Source: Saccoglossus kowalevskii (Eukaryota > Hemichordata > Enteropneusta > Harrimaniidae). From it: a stretch of DNA of 64,000 nucleotides. The DNA lies in contig NW_003133315.1 of NCBI RefSeq assembly GCF_000003605.2, forward strand, positions 145,202 through 209,201. The letters are read 5' to 3'. The notes under the pieces were generated by a model. That model saw nothing but the letters and a program-made list of their open reading frames with translations. It did no database searches and was not told the DNA's origin. The position numbers were made by a program, and so were the translations under genes. This document shows positions 62,143-64,000 of this stretch, piece by piece. Each line of letters starts with the position of its first letter. The stretch's first letter is position 1.

Positions 62143-63080
62143 AGTAAAGCGCGATCGGGCGTGGTTAGTACTTGCATGGGAGACTCCCTGAGTAAATGAG
62201 CCATTGATTTTTCTTTCATCACACTCACACACATAGTAATGATATAAGGCAACGCTCCTGCATCCTTCCTTACTGTGATGGCAATTACTTATAGTGGAAT
62301 TTTTGTAACTATTTTAATTAAGGACAAATTTTCAAATTCCTTCTAATTTTCTAGAACAAGTTGTAGAAGCTGTCGACACGTAGTAGGTTTTAAGATGTTA
62401 ACACACCGTGTAAAGTTGTTCAAAGTGATTGCAAAGTTATGCAAAGTTATTGCAAAGTTCGTTGATGTATTGGTATGTATGACCTAAGTTGTTGGCATAT
62501 AGAAACGCGCAGTGGTAAAGTCGAACAATTTAATAAAAGCCAGTTCAAAGCAGCATATAGATGTTTACATGAACTGACTGTAAAATGTTAGAAAACAGCA
62601 TGCAATGTTCAAGGGTAAAAGCGAAGGAAATGTTGGCGGAGTTGCTTGTATATTAAACCTAAGTCATCGTCATGACACCCCCGTAGTTAAATTTCGAAAA
62701 CAATAAGTAAATGTATCGAGAATGCCTCATAAATAAGCAGATTATCACAACAGCCAACCGAAAATTCGACAACAAACTGCTTACAAAGTTGTGAAAAGCG
62801 ATTGCAAAGTTGCTTGTTTCAATCGGTATTGTTACCTGAGATATCATATTAACAATTACCATAGTTAAACGTTCGAAAATGTGTATAAATATTTCGTGAA
62901 TTGCTGTTAAATTACCGTAGTGTTACTCTGAGTAAGTAGAGGTCATAGGTCAAATATGGAAGGTACTTTGTGCCAGCGATAACGATTTTAAAAACATTTA
63001 AAAACATAAAATACCCGCCAATTTGGCTTAACTTCAATAATTCATGTATCTCTATGTTTAGATGACCGCCAAAAGTTGAA
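62143..63080 (+). repeat. Satellite monomer 67 (938 bp)
   Basis: Short GTGGAATTTTT form. The minus-strand TATA is altered (TTACTTATAG). CTCTGAGTAAG and ATTCATGTATCTCTATG as in 57. Confidence 0.95.
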
Positions 63081-64000
63081 AGTAAAGCGCGATCGGGCGT
63101 GGTTAGTACTTGCATGGGAGACTCCCTGAGTAAATGAGCCATTGATTTTTCTTTCATCACACTCACACACATAGTAAAGATATAAGGCACGCTCCTGCAT
63201 CCTTCCTTACTGTGATGGCAATTATTTATAGTGAACTTTTTGTACTATTTAATTAAGAAAGTTTCAAATCCTTCTAATTTTCTAGAACAAGTGTAAATGC
63301 TGTCGGTACGTAGTAGTTTTTAAGATGTTACACATTCGTGTAAAGTTGTTCAAAGTGATTGCAAAGTTATTCAAAGTTATTGCAAAGTTCGTTGATGTAT
63401 TGGTATGTATGACCTAAGTTGTTGGCATATAGAAACGCGCAGTGGTAACGTCGAACAATTTAATAAAAGCCAGTTCAAAGCAGCATATAGATGTTTACAT
63501 GAACTCAATGTAAAATGTTAGAAAACACCATGCAATGTTCAAGTAAAAAAGCGAAGGAAATTTTGGCGGAGTTGCTTGTATATTAAACCTAAGTCATCGT
63601 CATGACACCCCCGCAGTTAAATTTCGTAAACAATAAGTAAATGTATCGAGAATGCCTCATAAATAAGCAGATTATCACAACAGCTAACCGAAAATTTGAC
63701 AACAAACTGCTTACAAAGTTGTGAAAAGCGATTGCAAAGTTGCTTGTTTCAATCGGTATTGTTTACCTGAGATATCATATTAACAATTACCATAGTTAAA
63801 AAGTTTGAAAAATGTGTATAAATATTTTCGTGAATTGCTGTAAAATTATCCGTAGTGTTACTTCGAAGTAAGTAAAGGTCATAGGTCAAATATCGAAAGG
63901 TACTTTGTGCCAGTGATAATGATGTTAAAAACATTTTAAAAAACATGAAATACCCGCCCAATTCCGGATTAACTTTAAATAATTTCAATGCAACTGTGTG
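63081..64000 (+). repeat. Satellite monomer 68 (cut by window end, noisy)
   Basis: Short form with many single-base losses at 63186-63345 and many single-base gains at 63760-64000 (GTTTACCTG, AAAAACATTTTAAAAAAC, CCCGCCCAATTCCGG). It stops inside a B-type tail, so the array probably continues. Confidence 0.93.

Larger units (their letters stand above)
1..64000 (+). repeat. Tandem satellite array, ~940-bp monomer, 68 copies, 5S rRNA-derived
   Basis: The landmark GCGCGATCGGGCG, or a close variant, recurs 68 times from base 29 to base 63087, at spacings of 927 to 975 bp that mostly fall at 936-939 or 945-949. Everything between landmarks is alignable by eye to every other copy, and all copies lie in the same direction, so the window contains nothing but the array. 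Two length classes come from a 10-bp indel: the long form keeps GTGGAAAATCGTGGA and the short form has a single GTGGA. Two main tails precede the next 5S-like segment: the A-tail TATGTTTAGATGACCGCC and the B-tail TGTGTTTAGGTGAACGCC. Array length and monomer size are typical of eukaryotic satellite DNA in heterochromatin. I do not recognise the family by name. The location (centromere or elsewhere) cannot be told from sequence alone. Confidence 0.98.

Noticed and set aside
1-64000. CRISPR array
   Set aside because: The unit is ~940 bp and repeats without unique spacers; repeats of 20-40 bp alternating with spacers are absent.
1-64000. CENP-B box
   Set aside because: I checked the TTCG-containing sites (such as TTCGTTGATG, TTCGTGAATT, TTCGAAAAC) and none continues to the A and CGGG positions of the box.
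1-64000. Tandem retroelement or SINE array
   Set aside because: No poly-A or simple-repeat tail, target-site duplication or reverse transcriptase frame is seen at the monomer junctions; a SINE ancestor of the 5S part remains possible but unsupported.

Overview
The whole window is one uninterrupted head-to-tail satellite DNA array. A monomer of about 940 bp (927 to 975 bp, mean spacing 941 bp) is repeated 68 times in one orientation, with 67 complete copies, a 22-base leading fragment and a cut last copy. I see no unique sequence, no protein-coding gene that I would defend, no tRNA gene, no intact transposon and no inversion. An AT-rich, kilobase-scale array of this length points to a eukaryotic nuclear genome, in a centromeric, pericentromeric, subtelomeric or other heterochromatic block. 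The species cannot be named from the sequence; a metazoan is my best guess from the 5S-like motif.

The main discovery is that every monomer carries a piece of a 5S ribosomal RNA gene. Each copy contains the internal control region of 5S DNA: a degraded box A, the intermediate element (TCGGGC) and an almost perfect box C (GGTTAGTACTTG then ATGGGAGAC). A run of five Ts follows at nearly the distance at which a real 5S gene terminates. The 5' half of 5S rRNA is not recognisable. The monomer is thus a 5S-derived satellite with a possible RNA polymerase III type 1 promoter every ~940 bp. I numbered monomers from this landmark, so the first ~70 bases of each monomer entry are its 5S-like segment.

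Monomer layout, using copy 1 (23-969): 5S-like segment 23-92; minus-strand TATA-like octamer 166-173; a 10-bp insertion/deletion site near 174-188; an HSE-like palindrome 239-246; a block of five AAAG steps spaced 10, 11, 10, 11 bp (302-346); a second looser A-rich phased block 650-697; plus-strand TATAAATA 773-780; then a tail of two main types. The A-tail reads TATGTTTAGATGACCGCC and the B-tail TGTGTTTAGGTGAACGCC. The long form has two GTGGA copies 10 bp apart (about 30 monomers); the short form has lost the 10 bp between them.

The copies are a mosaic rather than a clean higher-order repeat. Runs of two or three neighbouring monomers share rare variants with runs elsewhere, at offsets (in monomers) of 3, 6, 16, 21, 31, 32, 48 and 53. 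At least one chimeric monomer has a breakpoint resolved to ~16 bp. Several variants in the 5S-like segment are CpG to TpG/CpA changes, consistent with germline cytosine methylation. A few monomers (12, 23, 42, 64, 68) have clusters of homopolymer indels that look like sequence or assembly error.
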